A stretch of DNA of 14,233 bases from Desulfobacteraceae bacterium (lineage in GTDB: Bacteria; Desulfobacterota; DSM-4660; Desulfatiglandales; B25-G16), in contig DAOVDY010000002.1 of NCBI GenBank assembly GCA_030669265.1, positions 1 through 14,233 of the forward strand. Direction: 5' to 3'. The position numbers and the translations under genes were made by a program. Each line of letters starts with the position of its first letter. Within the stretch, counting starts at the first letter, position 1. Below, piece by piece: positions 5,445 through 13,567 of this stretch. The notes beneath the pieces were generated by a model that saw only the letters and a list, made by a program, of their open reading frames with translations, made no database searches and was not told where the DNA came from.

Positions 5445-8024
5445 TCATACCACTATATTAACCAATCTTTTCTGAACAACGATTACCCTTTTTATTTCTT
5501 TCTCTTGAATAAAACTCTGAACCCGTGTGTCTTTAAGGGCCAACTCCTGAATTTCCTTTTCAGTTAATGAAACGAGTATCTCTATTCTGCTCCTTAGCTT
5601 ACCATTTACCTGAATAACAACTAAGCAAGTTTCTTTTTTCAGGGCCTCTTCTCGGTAGGTTGGCCAGGAAACAATTGCCAGGCTATCACTATGATCGAGT
5701 GCCCTCCATAGTTCCTCTGTAATATGTGGCACAACAGGATGCAAGAGTATTACCATGGTATCCACTGCCTCTTTAATAACAGAGAAGGCGAGTTCAGAGA
5801 TTTCTTTCCCATTACTGATAAACTGATTTACCGTATTAAAGAGTTCCATAACCGCACTGATGGCAGTATTAAAATGAAACCTATTTTCTATATCTTCTGT
5901 CACCTTTTTTATGGTCTGGTGTGTCTTCCGATGAATATTGTGCAAATCAGGTGAAAGGGATTGAATCGCATCATAGGGTTGAGCATTAGAGAGGATTTGC
6001 CTGTTTTCAACAACCAGGCGCCATACCCTATTGAGAAATCTCCAAGCGCCCTCTACACCCTCATCACTCCATTCAAGATCCCTTTCAAAAGGGGATGCAA
6101 ACAAACAAAACATCCTTACTGTGTCGGCACCATATCTATTAATAAGTTTCTGTGGGTCTATCACATTTTTGGTAGATTTGGACATCTTTACAGAGCCCCC
6201 GATCTGTGCCTCTTTGCCACAATGAGTGCATCTGCCTTCCTTTACCTCTTCAGGGAAAAGATAGCCATGTTCCTGGCACTTGAAGGTCTCTTTACATACC
6301 ATACCCTGGGTTAGGAGATTGGTAAACGGTTCATCTATTTTCAGATATCCCATATCCCTGAGTACCTTTGTGTAGAACCGGGAATAAAGGAGATGCAATA
6401 TGGCATGCTCAATACCGCCAATATATTGATCCACAGGCATCCAGTAAGCTACCTTTTCCTTATCAAAAATGCTATTCTCATACCTTGGAGATGCAAATCT
6501 GTCAAAATACCATGATGATTCGACAAAGGTATCCATAGTATCTGTCTCTCTTTTTGCTTTTTGGCCGCACTGCGGGCATGTCGTTTCATAAAAAGAAGCC
6601 TCATGTGGAAGCGGCGATTTACCTCCTTCTTTTAAATCCAGATCAAGTGGGAGTAACACTGGTAGCTGATCCTCAGGCACTGGAACAGCTCCACACTGCG
6701 GACAATAAATAATAGGTATAGGTGCCCCCCAATATCTCTGTCTGCTCACTCCCCAGTCTTTCAGGCGATAATTTATCGTTTTATAGCCCATCCCTTTTGA
6801 TTCCAGATACTCAATTATTGAGTCCAAGGCTTCCATATTTGGCATCCCATTAAATGGACCAGAGTTTACCAAAACCCCTTCATCAACATATGCCTCGGTC
6901 ATTCCCTCTTCGCTTAAATCTGTATCCTTCGGTTTGATAACAACCCTGAGAGATAAATTATACTTCTTGGCAAATTCAAAGTCTCTCTGGTCATGGGTAG
7001 GAACCGCCATAATCGCACCTGTTCCATACTCATAGAGGACAAAATTAGCTACATAGATTGGTATCTCTTCTCCCGTTGCAGGATTCAAGCAATACCTTCC
7101 GGTAAATATTCCCTCTTTGGACGTAAAATCAGCTGTCCTCATAAATGTGTCTACCTTGAGGGTTTTTTCAATAAATTTTTTTACCTCTTTTTCTTGAGGC
7201 ATGCCTTTTGTTAATTCCTTAATAAGCGGATATTCTGGTGCAAAACAAAGGAAAGTTGCACCAAAAATCGTATCCTGTCTCGTTGTAAAGACCTCAATAA
7301 CATGATCAGAATCAACTACAGGAAATCTTAAAATAGCTCCATGACTCTCCCCTATCCAGTTTTTCTGCATGGTAAGAACCTTCTCTGGCCAGCCTGGAAG
7401 CTTATTACAATAATCAAGCAATTCTTTTGTATAGTCTGTAATTTTAAAAAACCAGCTATCCATTTCCTTTAAAGTAACCTCCTGATCAGGATGCCTCCAG
7501 CAGCATCCATCTACAACCTGTTCGTTTGCGAGCACTGTCTGACAGAGGTCACACCAGTTAACATAGGTCTTCTTTTTATACGCCAGGCCTTTTTTAAACA
7601 TCTCCACAAAAACAAGCTGCTCCCAGCGATAATATTCAGGCCGGCAGGTGGCCAGTTCTCTGTTCCAATCATAGCTAAATCCCATTCTCTGGAGCTGGCC
7701 TCTCATGTAGTCTATGTTATCGTATGTCCACTTAGCTGGATGTGTATTATTTTCAATAGCAGCATTCTCGGCTGGCATGCCAAAGGCATCCCAGCCCATT
7801 GGATGAAGCACATTAAATCCCCTCATCCGCTTATATCGTGCAACGACATCTCCTATCGCATAATTTCTGACATGCCCCATATGTATCTTGCCAGAGGGAT
7901 ATGGATACATTTCAAGCAAATAATACTTTTTCTTTCCTTTATCTTCAGTGACCTTAAAATAATCGTTCTTTTTCCAGAATGACTGCCACTTACCCTCTAT
8001 TTTCTGAGGATCATACTTTTTCAT
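5445..8024 (-). CDS. leuS: Leucyl-tRNA synthetase
   Basis: Charges tRNA-Leu (EC 6.1.1.4). The 859-residue class I enzyme is intact. The HIGH-type motif is HMGH in YPYPSGKIHMGHVRNY (near residue 48), and the KMSKS motif is KMSKSTKNV in the later catalytic part. The CP1 editing domain has FTTRQDTIFGAT and AVPTHDQRDFEFA, including the Asp of HDQRD that is needed for hydrolytic proofreading. Cys-rich pairs CPQCG (twice) and the CTHCG insert suggest zinc-binding modules. The anticodon-binding and C-terminal domains follow (PHITEELW, then VVIQVNGKLRSRIE). The start ATG directly abuts the stop of the upstream gene (TAAATG), with AGAGG eight bases before it, so the two are translationally coupled. 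Confidence 0.97.
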   Translation of the reverse strand: MKKYDPQKIEGKWQSFWKKNDYFKVTEDKGKKKYYLLEMYPYPSGKIHMGHVRNYAIGDVVARYKRMRGFNVLHPMGWDAFGMPAENAAIENNTHPAKWTYDNIDYMRGQLQRMGFSYDWNRELATCRPEYYRWEQLVFVEMFKKGLAYKKKTYVNWCDLCQTVLANEQVVDGCCWRHPDQEVTLKEMDSWFFKITDYTKELLDYCNKLPGWPEKVLTMQKNWIGESHGAILRFPVVDSDHVIEVFTTRQDTIFGATFLCFAPEYPLIKELTKGMPQEKEVKKFIEKTLKVDTFMRTADFTSKEGIFTGRYCLNPATGEEIPIYVANFVLYEYGTGAIMAVPTHDQRDFEFAKKYNLSLRVVIKPKDTDLSEEGMTEAYVDEGVLVNSGPFNGMPNMEALDSIIEYLESKGMGYKTINYRLKDWGVSRQRYWGAPIPIIYCPQCGAVPVPEDQLPVLLPLDLDLKEGGKSPLPHEASFYETTCPQCGQKAKRETDTMDTFVESSWYFDRFASPRYENSIFDKEKVAYWMPVDQYIGGIEHAILHLLYSRFYTKVLRDMGYLKIDEPFTNLLTQGMVCKETFKCQEHGYLFPEEVKEGRCTHCGKEAQIGGSVKMSKSTKNVIDPQKLINRYGADTVRMFCLFASPFERDLEWSDEGVEGAWRFLNRVWRLVVENRQILSNAQPYDAIQSLSPDLHNIHRKTHQTIKKVTEDIENRFHFNTAISAVMELFNTVNQFISNGKEISELAFSVIKEAVDTMVILLHPVVPHITEELWRALDHSDSLAIVSWPTYREEALKKETCLVVIQVNGKLRSRIEILVSLTEKEIQELALKDTRVQSFIQEKEIKRVIVVQKRLVNIVV

Positions 8025-8612
8025 TTACTTTGCCTCTATACTGTTATCAATTGCTATAGAATAATCCGATGCAGGCAGATCGAGAAATGTTCTTACCTCC
8101 TGCTCCAAAGATTGCAAGTCAGGAAAAATCTTTTTATCAATGGTAAAAATAACCTTTAATGAAACATTGACTTCATCCCTTTTATGTATACCGTAGCAGT
8201 CAACCAAATTACGTATAGTCAATTTTGTCAATTCTATGTAATCTGCTTTTATCCCTTTAATCCAGGGGACCATGATCCCAAATTCATATAATGCAAGCCT
8301 CTCAAGTGTCGATGATATTTTTTTGATAGCCGAGGATAAAACATCGAATGAATAATTTTTAGGTGAACCCAAGCCAACAAACAGCAATTTTTCGGCCTTA
8401 ATCCTTTCTTGAGAAGCAATCAGTATAAGTTCATCTCGTTTTCCAGTGAGAAAATTTGTATCTACTAACTGGGTTAAAGTACCGGTTAACTTTTCATCGA
8501 GCCTGGAAAGGTATCCTGTAAGGAGTGATGCATCGTTAAAGAGGAAGGCAACCACGGCCTGACACCATAGTTGATCTAAAAATCTGTGAGTTAACCTTAA
8601 ATCCAATTTCAT
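8025..8612 (-). CDS. Stand-alone M17 aminopeptidase N-terminal domain protein
   Basis: A 195-residue protein resembling only the N-terminal domain of leucyl aminopeptidase (Peptidase_M17_N, a macro-like fold). The run AVVAFLF, LDEKLTGTLTQLV, FLTGKRDELILI, KLLFVGLGSPKNYSFDVL and AIKKISSTLERLA follows that domain's order. The metallopeptidase C-terminal half with its zinc-binding residues is absent, so peptidase activity is not expected. PepA's N-domain takes part in oligomerisation and, in E. coli, in DNA binding; a regulatory or scaffold role here is only a guess. The stop abuts the leuS start. I see no good ribosome site before the ATG, and a tandem repeat lies just upstream. It could be a shortened pepA relic, but the clean frame and tight coupling to leuS argue for a used gene. 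Confidence 0.75.
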   Translation of the reverse strand: MKLDLRLTHRFLDQLWCQAVVAFLFNDASLLTGYLSRLDEKLTGTLTQLVDTNFLTGKRDELILIASQERIKAEKLLFVGLGSPKNYSFDVLSSAIKKISSTLERLALYEFGIMVPWIKGIKADYIELTKLTIRNLVDCYGIHKRDEVNVSLKVIFTIDKKIFPDLQSLEQEVRTFLDLPASDYSIAIDNSIEAK

Positions 8613-8627
8613 ATTTAAGTTGCATAA

Positions 8628-8659
8628 ATTTAGGAATTTAGGGATTTAGGGATTTAGGA
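8628..8659. repeat. 8-bp tandem repeat (ATTTAGGR), four units
   Basis: Four exact-register units: ATTTAGGA, ATTTAGGG, ATTTAGGG, ATTTAGGA. They fill much of the 81-bp gap between the nusB stop and the M17-domain gene, only 15 bp upstream of that ATG. Repeat copy number is likely to vary between strains. Confidence 0.75.
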
Positions 8660-8693
8660 ATTACTTAATCAGCAATTGTTACCCTGTGCTTTC

Positions 8694-9137
8694 TTATTTT
8701 ATTTCACCGGGGGCCGAATTCTGGCTTTCTCGGATTAGAGAAGTATAAATCTTATCCAATATGCCGTTAATAAAGGCACCTGATTCCTCGGTTCCAAATT
8801 TTTTTCCTAAATCTACCGCCTCATTAATAGAAACCTTTGGTGGTATATCATCCCTGTATAAGAGCTCATATACAGCTAATCGTAAAATAGAGTGGTCAAC
8901 TCTTGCTATCCTTTCCAAGCGCCAGTTTTGAGAAGCCTTGGATATCAAATTATCGAGCTCTTTGATATGAACGCAAACCCCCAGGGCAAGCTCCTTTGAA
9001 AAGATCTCAATATCTTTAGATATACCAAAGTTATTGCAGATTAAATCAAAGGCTACAGCAGGATCATCTTTTTTTGAAAACTCAAGATGAAAAAGAACCT
9101 TTATTGCCAGCTCCCTCGAGCGCCTTCTCTTTCCCAT
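8694..9137 (-). CDS. nusB: Transcription antitermination factor NusB
   Basis: NusB, with S10 (NusE), binds boxA RNA in rRNA leaders and supports antitermination. The 147-residue all-helical protein starts GKRRRSRELAIKVLFHLEF and has the signature blocks NWRLERIARVDHSILRLA and PPKVSINEAVDLGKKFGT followed by ESGAFINGILDKI. It sits after ribH, the usual ribH-nusB pairing in many bacteria. No strong ribosome site precedes the ATG. The 66-bp gap to ribH holds a 40-bp tandem repeat. Confidence 0.95.
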   Translation of the reverse strand: MGKRRRSRELAIKVLFHLEFSKKDDPAVAFDLICNNFGISKDIEIFSKELALGVCVHIKELDNLISKASQNWRLERIARVDHSILRLAVYELLYRDDIPPKVSINEAVDLGKKFGTEESGAFINGILDKIYTSLIRESQNSAPGEIK

Positions 9138-9163
9138 GTTCTAAATTTAGGGCTTTGCCCCAA

Positions 9164-9203
9164 TGGAGTACTGGAGCAATGGATAACTGGAGTGATGGAT
9201 AAC
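9164..9203. repeat. 8-bp degenerate tandem repeat (TGGARYNN), five units
   Basis: Five units in strict register: TGGAGTAC, TGGAGCAA, TGGATAAC, TGGAGTGA, TGGATAAC. The array starts at the first base after the ribH stop codon and ends 26 bp before the nusB start. It resembles the unit at 2028-2059. Confidence 0.75.
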
Positions 9204-9671
9204 CTAATCAAGAGCCTTAAACAGATTGACCATCTCCATAGCCGAGACAGCAGCATCCCAACCCTTATTTCCGCTCTTTGCGCCAGCCCTCTCAATAGCC
9301 TGTTCTAAGGTATCACTGGTTATCATTCCAAATGAAACCGGAATCTTACTTTCAAGGGCAATCGTAGCTATTCCTCTTGCTACCTGTGAGCTGATGTATT
9401 CAAAGTGTGGAGTAGCACCCCTGATTACAGCACCCAGACATATCAAACATTCAAATTTACCACTCAAGGACAATTTTTTTGCCATAGAAGGGATTTCAAA
9501 GGCACCAGGCACCTTAACAATAGTTATCTGGTCATCAGATGCCCCATGCCTTTTTAGGGCATCTAAGGCCCCATCCAGTAATCGTTGACATATAAAATCA
9601 TTAAAACGACTTACAACGATTGCACATGTAATTCCCTTGGCAGAAATTTCTCCTTCAATAAATTTAGGCAT
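9204..9671 (-). CDS. ribH: 6,7-dimethyl-8-ribityllumazine synthase
   Basis: Condenses 5-amino-6-ribitylamino-uracil with 3,4-dihydroxy-2-butanone 4-phosphate to lumazine, the last step but one to riboflavin (EC 2.5.1.78). The 155-residue length is typical. Motifs: VVSRFND at the N-terminus, [23 protein letters not shown] (catalytic His in the PHF triplet), and [16 protein letters not shown] with GNKG. A strong GGGGG ribosome site sits five bases before the ATG. It follows ribBA by 57 bp in the same direction. The stop is TAG, immediately followed by a tandem repeat. Confidence 0.97.
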   Translation of the reverse strand: MPKFIEGEISAKGITCAIVVSRFNDFICQRLLDGALDALKRHGASDDQITIVKVPGAFEIPSMAKKLSLSGKFECLICLGAVIRGATPHFEYISSQVARGIATIALESKIPVSFGMITSDTLEQAIERAGAKSGNKGWDAAVSAMEMVNLFKALD

Positions 9672-9728
9672 TGGAACCCCCTTTGACTTTGTTAGGTTTG
9701 TCGTTTTGTTTCATTGATACATCGTTAA

Positions 9729-10934
9729 TCAACTATTGATACTCATTATATGACCCAATTTTTCACATTTGGTTAAAAGATAGCGCACATTTTCAGGTCT
9801 TGGAGGAATTTCAATAGGGACCCTTCCTGTTACTGTTAGGCCATACCCTTCCAGACCAACTATCTTCTTAGGGTTGTTTGTCATTATCCTCATCCTTCTT
9901 ACACCTAAGGCTACAAGAATCTGGGCGCCAACCCCATAATCTCTCAAGTCAGGCTTAAAGCCAAGCTTTTGATTTGCCTCTACTGTATCAAAACCCTTAT
10001 CCTGTAATGCATAGGCCTTAAGCTTATTTGCAAAACCTATTCCCCGACCTTCCTGCCTCAAATAGACAACAACACCGAGTCCCTCCTGATCGATCATCTT
10101 TAATGACTTTTGCAACTGATCTCCACAGTCACATCGATATGAACCAAAGACATCCCCTGTCAAACATTCAGAATGAACCCTCACCAGAATATCTTTGTTA
10201 GGCTCAATTTCGCCTTTTACTAAGGCCAGGTGCTCACTGTTATCGAGCTCATTTATAAATGCTGTTGCCTTGAATTCACCAGATGGGGTTGGCAAAATTG
10301 TTTCTGCCTCTTTATGTACAAAGGATTCATTCCTCATCCGATAGGCGATAATATCAGCAACAGTAACTATTCTGAGATCATGCTTTTTAGCAAATTGATC
10401 AATATCTGGCCTTCTCGCCATAGTGCCATCTTCATTCATTATCTCGCAGATAACCCCTGCCGGTTTTAGACCGGCAAGTCTGGCTAGATCCACAGAGCCT
10501 TCGGTCTGCCCGGTTCTGAAAAGTACTCCTCCTCTCCTTGACCTTAGGGGAAACAGGTGCCCTGGCTGAACTAGATCATCTGGTTTCGCATCGTCGGCTA
10601 CAGCTGTAAGGATAGTATGTGCCCTATCAGCAGCTGATATTCCAGTCGTTACCCCATTTTTTGCCTCTATAGAAACAGTAAAGGCAGTCTGAAAACGAGA
10701 TTGATTATCTTGAACCATTAGGGGGAGTTTTAACCTTTCAACTATATCTGGATGAAGGGATAGACAAATCAGTCCTCTCGCATATTTAGCCATAAAGTTA
10801 ATAGCCTCTGGGGTGACCTTCTCAGCTGCCATGGTTAAATCACCCTCATTTTCCCTGTCCTCATCATCAACAAGGATAATCATCTTTCCTTGTCTTAAAT
10901 CTTCAAGTGCACCCTTTATATTAGAAATTCCCAT
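9729..10934 (-). CDS. ribBA: Bifunctional DHBP synthase / GTP cyclohydrolase II
   Basis: The N-terminal half (about 1-200) makes 3,4-dihydroxy-2-butanone 4-phosphate from ribulose 5-phosphate (EC 4.1.99.12): [10 protein letters not shown] at 23-32, [29 protein letters not shown], and [15 protein letters not shown]. The C-terminal half (about 205-401) opens GTP's imidazole ring (EC 3.5.4.25): [19 protein letters not shown] with the three zinc cysteines, [11 protein letters not shown], and [12 protein letters not shown]. Both halves look active. I chose the ATG at 10934 because GGAG lies six bases upstream; an ATG at 10952 would add six residues. The start overlaps the ribE end by 14 bp. With ribD, ribE and ribH it supplies both branches of the pathway. 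Confidence 0.96.
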   Translation of the reverse strand: MGISNIKGALEDLRQGKMIILVDDEDRENEGDLTMAAEKVTPEAINFMAKYARGLICLSLHPDIVERLKLPLMVQDNQSRFQTAFTVSIEAKNGVTTGISAADRAHTILTAVADDAKPDDLVQPGHLFPLRSRRGGVLFRTGQTEGSVDLARLAGLKPAGVICEIMNEDGTMARRPDIDQFAKKHDLRIVTVADIIAYRMRNESFVHKEAETILPTPSGEFKATAFINELDNSEHLALVKGEIEPNKDILVRVHSECLTGDVFGSYRCDCGDQLQKSLKMIDQEGLGVVVYLRQEGRGIGFANKLKAYALQDKGFDTVEANQKLGFKPDLRDYGVGAQILVALGVRRMRIMTNNPKKIVGLEGYGLTVTGRVPIEIPPRPENVRYLLTKCEKLGHIMSINS

Positions 10935-11598
10935 TGCTTTCTCCAAAACCATATCTGATCAACATATCCCTATCGATCCTTGATGGTTTTTCTTTAGATA
11001 TGGCTGTTCTATCATTTAAAAAAAATTTCTCTATATACTTGGAAATCAGATCTATCTCTATGTTTAACCTGTCGCCGACCTCTTTTTTAAAAAGTGTAGT
11101 GTTCTTAGCAGTTTGAGGTATAATAGTTACATCAAAGGAGGTTTTCATACATCTGTTGATGGTTAAACTTATTCCATCTACAGCAATGGACCCCTTGTCT
11201 ATCAAATACCTGCTTAAGGACTGATCAAGACATATTTGAATAATCCATGATCTTTGAAACCTTTCAATCTTTTCAATTATCCCTGTGCCATCAACATGAC
11301 CGCTCACAATATGTCCACCTAACCGGTCAGACAATCTTAGTGCCCTTTCAAGGTTTATCATCTCACCCTGTTTCAATTTTCCTAACGTGCTACTGTTAAG
11401 GGTCTCAGCTGAAATATCCAGAGTAAAAAGCTCTCCGTTTATCTCCGTAATGGTCAAACAGACACCATCAACCGCAATACTTTCCCCTGGATGGCAATCA
11501 GAAAAAAAAGCAGGTACTCTTAGGATACAGACAGCCTCTGCACCTAACCTTCGTATGCTTTTTACCTCTCCAATTCCCTCAATAATACCGGTAAACAT
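10921..11598 (-). CDS. ribE: Riboflavin synthase, alpha subunit
   Basis: Dismutates two lumazine molecules to riboflavin and 5-amino-6-ribitylamino-uracil (EC 2.5.1.9). The protein starts with the family's MFTGIIEGIGEV and has two lumazine-binding repeats: SIAVDGVCLTI in the first (about residue 40) and SIAVDGISLTIN in the second (about 136), with GGHIVSGHVDGTG between them. It has 225 residues, slightly longer than the usual 200-220, with a polar tail that overlaps the ribBA start by 14 bp. The ribosome site before the ATG is poor. It follows ribD by 26 bp. Some databases call the same gene ribC. Confidence 0.95.
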   Translation of the reverse strand: MFTGIIEGIGEVKSIRRLGAEAVCILRVPAFFSDCHPGESIAVDGVCLTITEINGELFTLDISAETLNSSTLGKLKQGEMINLERALRLSDRLGGHIVSGHVDGTGIIEKIERFQRSWIIQICLDQSLSRYLIDKGSIAVDGISLTINRCMKTSFDVTIIPQTAKNTTLFKKEVGDRLNIEIDLISKYIEKFFLNDRTAISKEKPSRIDRDMLIRYGFGESNGNF

Positions 11599-11624
11599 GA
11601 TCGCTTCGCTTCATTTTAAAATTT

Positions 11625-12758
11625 TCAATTTTCAATTTTGAATTCGACATTCGCAGAATGTCGCCTTGGGTATGCCTCAATCATAATATCATCATCAAAT
11701 CTTCTGACCATTAAAACCTTTAGTGGTAAACAATTTTTTATACTATCACATCCAGGTCCTCTCGCAAATGGTACGCCATTATCACCACCTAATATTTTAG
11801 GGGCAAGGAATATATAATACTTATCAACAAGTTCCTCCCTGATCATGGAACCAAATAGTGTTGCCCCACCCTCTACTAAAACAGAGCTTATTGACATTTT
11901 GGCTAATTCATCCAGTAAATTGGCGAGATCAATCCGCCCATTTCTTATCTGGCAGTTAACAACCCGAGCTCCCAGGTCTTCTATCTTTTTTTTCTTTGCA
12001 CTGTCTACATTACTACCTACAGCTATGATGGTCAAGCCTGATTTAGGTGAATTAAACACCCTACTGTGTAAAGGAATCCTTAAATTTGTATCTACTATTA
12101 CCCGAAAAGGATCTGAGGTTGATTTTCCTATCAGATAAGGTGTCAGAAAAGGATTATCCACTATAACAGTTTCTACCCCAACCAGAATAGCATCCACTTG
12201 TTTTCTTAATGAATGAACAAACTTTCTTGATTTTTCACCTGTGATCCACTTTGAATTACCTGTTTGTGTAGCGATCCACCCATCAAGAGTAAGGGCCCCC
12301 TTCAAAATCACAAAGGGTTTGTCTTTTGTTATATATTTTATATAAACCTCATTTAACCTTTTGGATTCTTCCTCTAACACGTTACATTTCAACTTCACCC
12401 CATGAGAGGAAAGGAATTCACACCCACCTCCAGTAACATGTGTATTAGGATCAACCATGCCCACAACAACTTTCTTAACGCTGCTTTTCAATATAGTCTT
12501 TGTGCATGGTGGGGTTCTACCATAATGGTTACAAGGCTCTAGGTTAACATAGAGGGTGGCTCCTTTTGCGCTTTTACCAGCCTTAGATAGAGCCTCTATT
12601 TCAGCGTGTGGGGCCCTTGCCTTTTTATGATATCCAGAGCCAACAATCTGTCTATCCTTAACAACAAGTGCCCCTACTAAGGGATTTGGAGATGTGGAGC
12701 CCAGGCCCTTTTTTGCCAGCTGGAGCGTCTTTTTCATAAATCCTTCATCAATATCCAT
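11625..12758 (-). CDS. ribD: Bifunctional riboflavin deaminase/reductase RibD
   Basis: Performs the second and third steps of riboflavin synthesis: deamination of the pyrimidine (EC 3.5.4.26) and reduction of the ribose side chain (EC 1.1.1.193). The N-terminal deaminase (1-145) has NPLVGALVV, HAE (His51, Glu53) and PCNHYGRTPPC (Cys76, Cys85). The NADPH reductase follows with KGALTLDGWIATQTG, SKWITGEKSRKF, a VEGGATLFGS segment and APKILGG. It has 377 residues, near the family norm. No Shine-Dalgarno sequence precedes the ATG; a TATAAT ends only 11 bases upstream, so the message may be nearly leaderless. No FMN riboswitch is visible. It is the first gene after a MITE-like element and probably the first of the rib operon. 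Confidence 0.95.
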   Translation of the reverse strand: MDIDEGFMKKTLQLAKKGLGSTSPNPLVGALVVKDRQIVGSGYHKKARAPHAEIEALSKAGKSAKGATLYVNLEPCNHYGRTPPCTKTILKSSVKKVVVGMVDPNTHVTGGGCEFLSSHGVKLKCNVLEEESKRLNEVYIKYITKDKPFVILKGALTLDGWIATQTGNSKWITGEKSRKFVHSLRKQVDAILVGVETVIVDNPFLTPYLIGKSTSDPFRVIVDTNLRIPLHSRVFNSPKSGLTIIAVGSNVDSAKKKKIEDLGARVVNCQIRNGRIDLANLLDELAKMSISSVLVEGGATLFGSMIREELVDKYYIFLAPKILGGDNGVPFARGPGCDSIKNCLPLKVLMVRRFDDDIMIEAYPRRHSANVEFKIEN

Positions 12759-12769
12759 TGTCGCGAAAA

Positions 12770-12775
12770 ATTATA
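12770..12775 (-). promoter_or_regulatory. Candidate -10 box of the rib operon
   Basis: A perfect TATAAT on the minus strand, 11 bases before the ribD ATG. Expected transcription would begin about 5 bases before the ATG. The -35 position for a 17-bp spacer (12793-12798, GAGAAA) is poor and falls within the end of the inverted-repeat element. Confidence 0.4.
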
Positions 12776-12791
12776 AGTGTCTAAAGTTTGA

Positions 12792-12978
12792 TTTTCTCGT
12801 AAAAAGTCCTTTTATTCGCTCATGATGCCCATTTTGGGATTCATTAAATGCTTCGCTAAATTCCAAAAACTCGGCCTAAAGGCCTCAAACAGTTTGGAAT
12901 TTTTAACGCTCAGCATTTTATAAATCTTTTTCCAAAAGTGGCCAAAATCGCTTGCAAAAGACTTTTTACGAGTTAGTC
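12792..12978. mobile_element. MITE-like non-coding inverted-repeat element
   Basis: A 187-bp element with 13-bp perfect arms CTCGTAAAAAGTC (12796-12808) and GACTTTTTACGAG (12960-12972). The pairing continues inward in patches: AATGCTTCGC on the left against GCTCAGCATT on the right, AATTCCAAA (12859-12867) against TTTGGAATT (12893-12901), and GGCC-TAAA-GGCC at the centre (12873-12884). The whole unit could fold as one long hairpin. An 8-bp direct repeat AAGTTTGA flanks it (12784-12791 and 12979-12986), like a target-site duplication. It has no ORF, so any movement would need a transposase from elsewhere. It occupies most of the 338-bp gap between nrdR and ribD; the remainder (12987-13096) shows nothing I recognise. 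Confidence 0.75.
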
Positions 12979-13096
12979 AAGTTTGAATGCTACAACAACA
13001 ACAGAGTTTGAAGGGGTGTGGAATGTGGGATAATCTTAAGCAAAAATCGCATACAGAAAACCATAGTTCGCAATTTTCTCTTGGCGTTTGTCGATG

Positions 13097-13195
13097 CTAT
13101 TTATCCTCTCCGCTTCTTTCATCAAGCAAGTCTTTCAATTCAGTCATGAATTCATTTATATCCTTAAATTGCCGATAAACAGATGAAAACCTTAC
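13097..13195 (-). pseudogene. nrdR: Stranded C-terminus of NrdR after in-frame TAG
   Basis: Directly after the TAG at 13196-13198 the same frame continues for 32 codons to a second TAG at 13097-13099. The product, beginning [16 protein letters not shown] and ending near DERSGEDK, is the normal end of NrdR and completes its ATP-cone domain. Full-length NrdR would be 156 residues, the family norm. There are no other stops or frameshifts, so decay is either very recent or the TAG is read through or is a sequence error. Confidence 0.85.
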
Positions 13196-13567
13196 CTACG
13201 CAACATCATCCCAGCTTTTAAGTCTTTCAATCACCCTCTCGCCTATTTCAGAACTGTTTATTTCCCTGTTGCCACTTTCCTGAAATTGCTGGGCCAGAGA
13301 ATCAACAAAATCATCAATCTTATTGATGCTTATTGGCCTCTTCTGGCAGGCCATTTGAATGCCCACTCTGATCTTTTCATTATTGAAAGGTTCCCTTCTT
13401 CCATCCTTTTTTACCACCATAGGTAAAACAGACTCAACCTTTTCATAGGTGGTAAAGCGCTTTTTGCAATTAAGGCATTCCCTCCTTCTCCTTATCATCC
13501 TCCCATCTTTACCGAGTCTGGAATCAATAACCTTATTGTTAATTTCTGCACAAAATGGACATTTCAT
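13196..13567 (-). CDS. nrdR: Ribonucleotide reductase repressor NrdR, cut short by TAG
   Basis: NrdR is a zinc-finger/ATP-cone repressor that senses ATP and dATP and shuts off ribonucleotide reductase genes. The zinc ribbon is intact (Cys3, Cys6, Cys31, Cys34, with [18 protein letters not shown]), and the ATP cone starts [17 protein letters not shown]. The frame stops after 123 residues at DDVA, where relatives continue with a Tyr in VAYVRFASVYR. TAG differs from a Tyr codon by one base. The lost segment includes the last part of the ATP cone, so the short form would probably not respond to nucleotides normally. The ATG overlaps the stop of the dCMP deaminase gene (ATGA), suggesting coupled translation and a shared role in deoxynucleotide balance. 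Confidence 0.93.
   Translation of the reverse strand: MKCPFCAEINNKVIDSRLGKDGRMIRRRRECLNCKKRFTTYEKVESVLPMVVKKDGRREPFNNEKIRVGIQMACQKRPISINKIDDFVDSLAQQFQESGNREINSSEIGERVIERLKSWDDVA

Noticed and set aside
7491..7982. 163-codon plus-strand frame opposite leuS
   Set aside because: It is antisense to conserved leuS codons and has no domain signal.
8628..8659. CRISPR array
   Set aside because: Units are 8 bp and contiguous, with no spacers.
12759..13096. FMN riboswitch before ribD
   Set aside because: None of the conserved RFN element blocks are visible on the minus strand; the gap is mainly the inverted-repeat element.
13196..13198. TAG reassigned as a sense codon (pyrrolysine or other)
   Set aside because: ribH, holA and glyA end naturally at TAG in the same window, and no pylT-like RNA is present; a local mutation or error is simpler.
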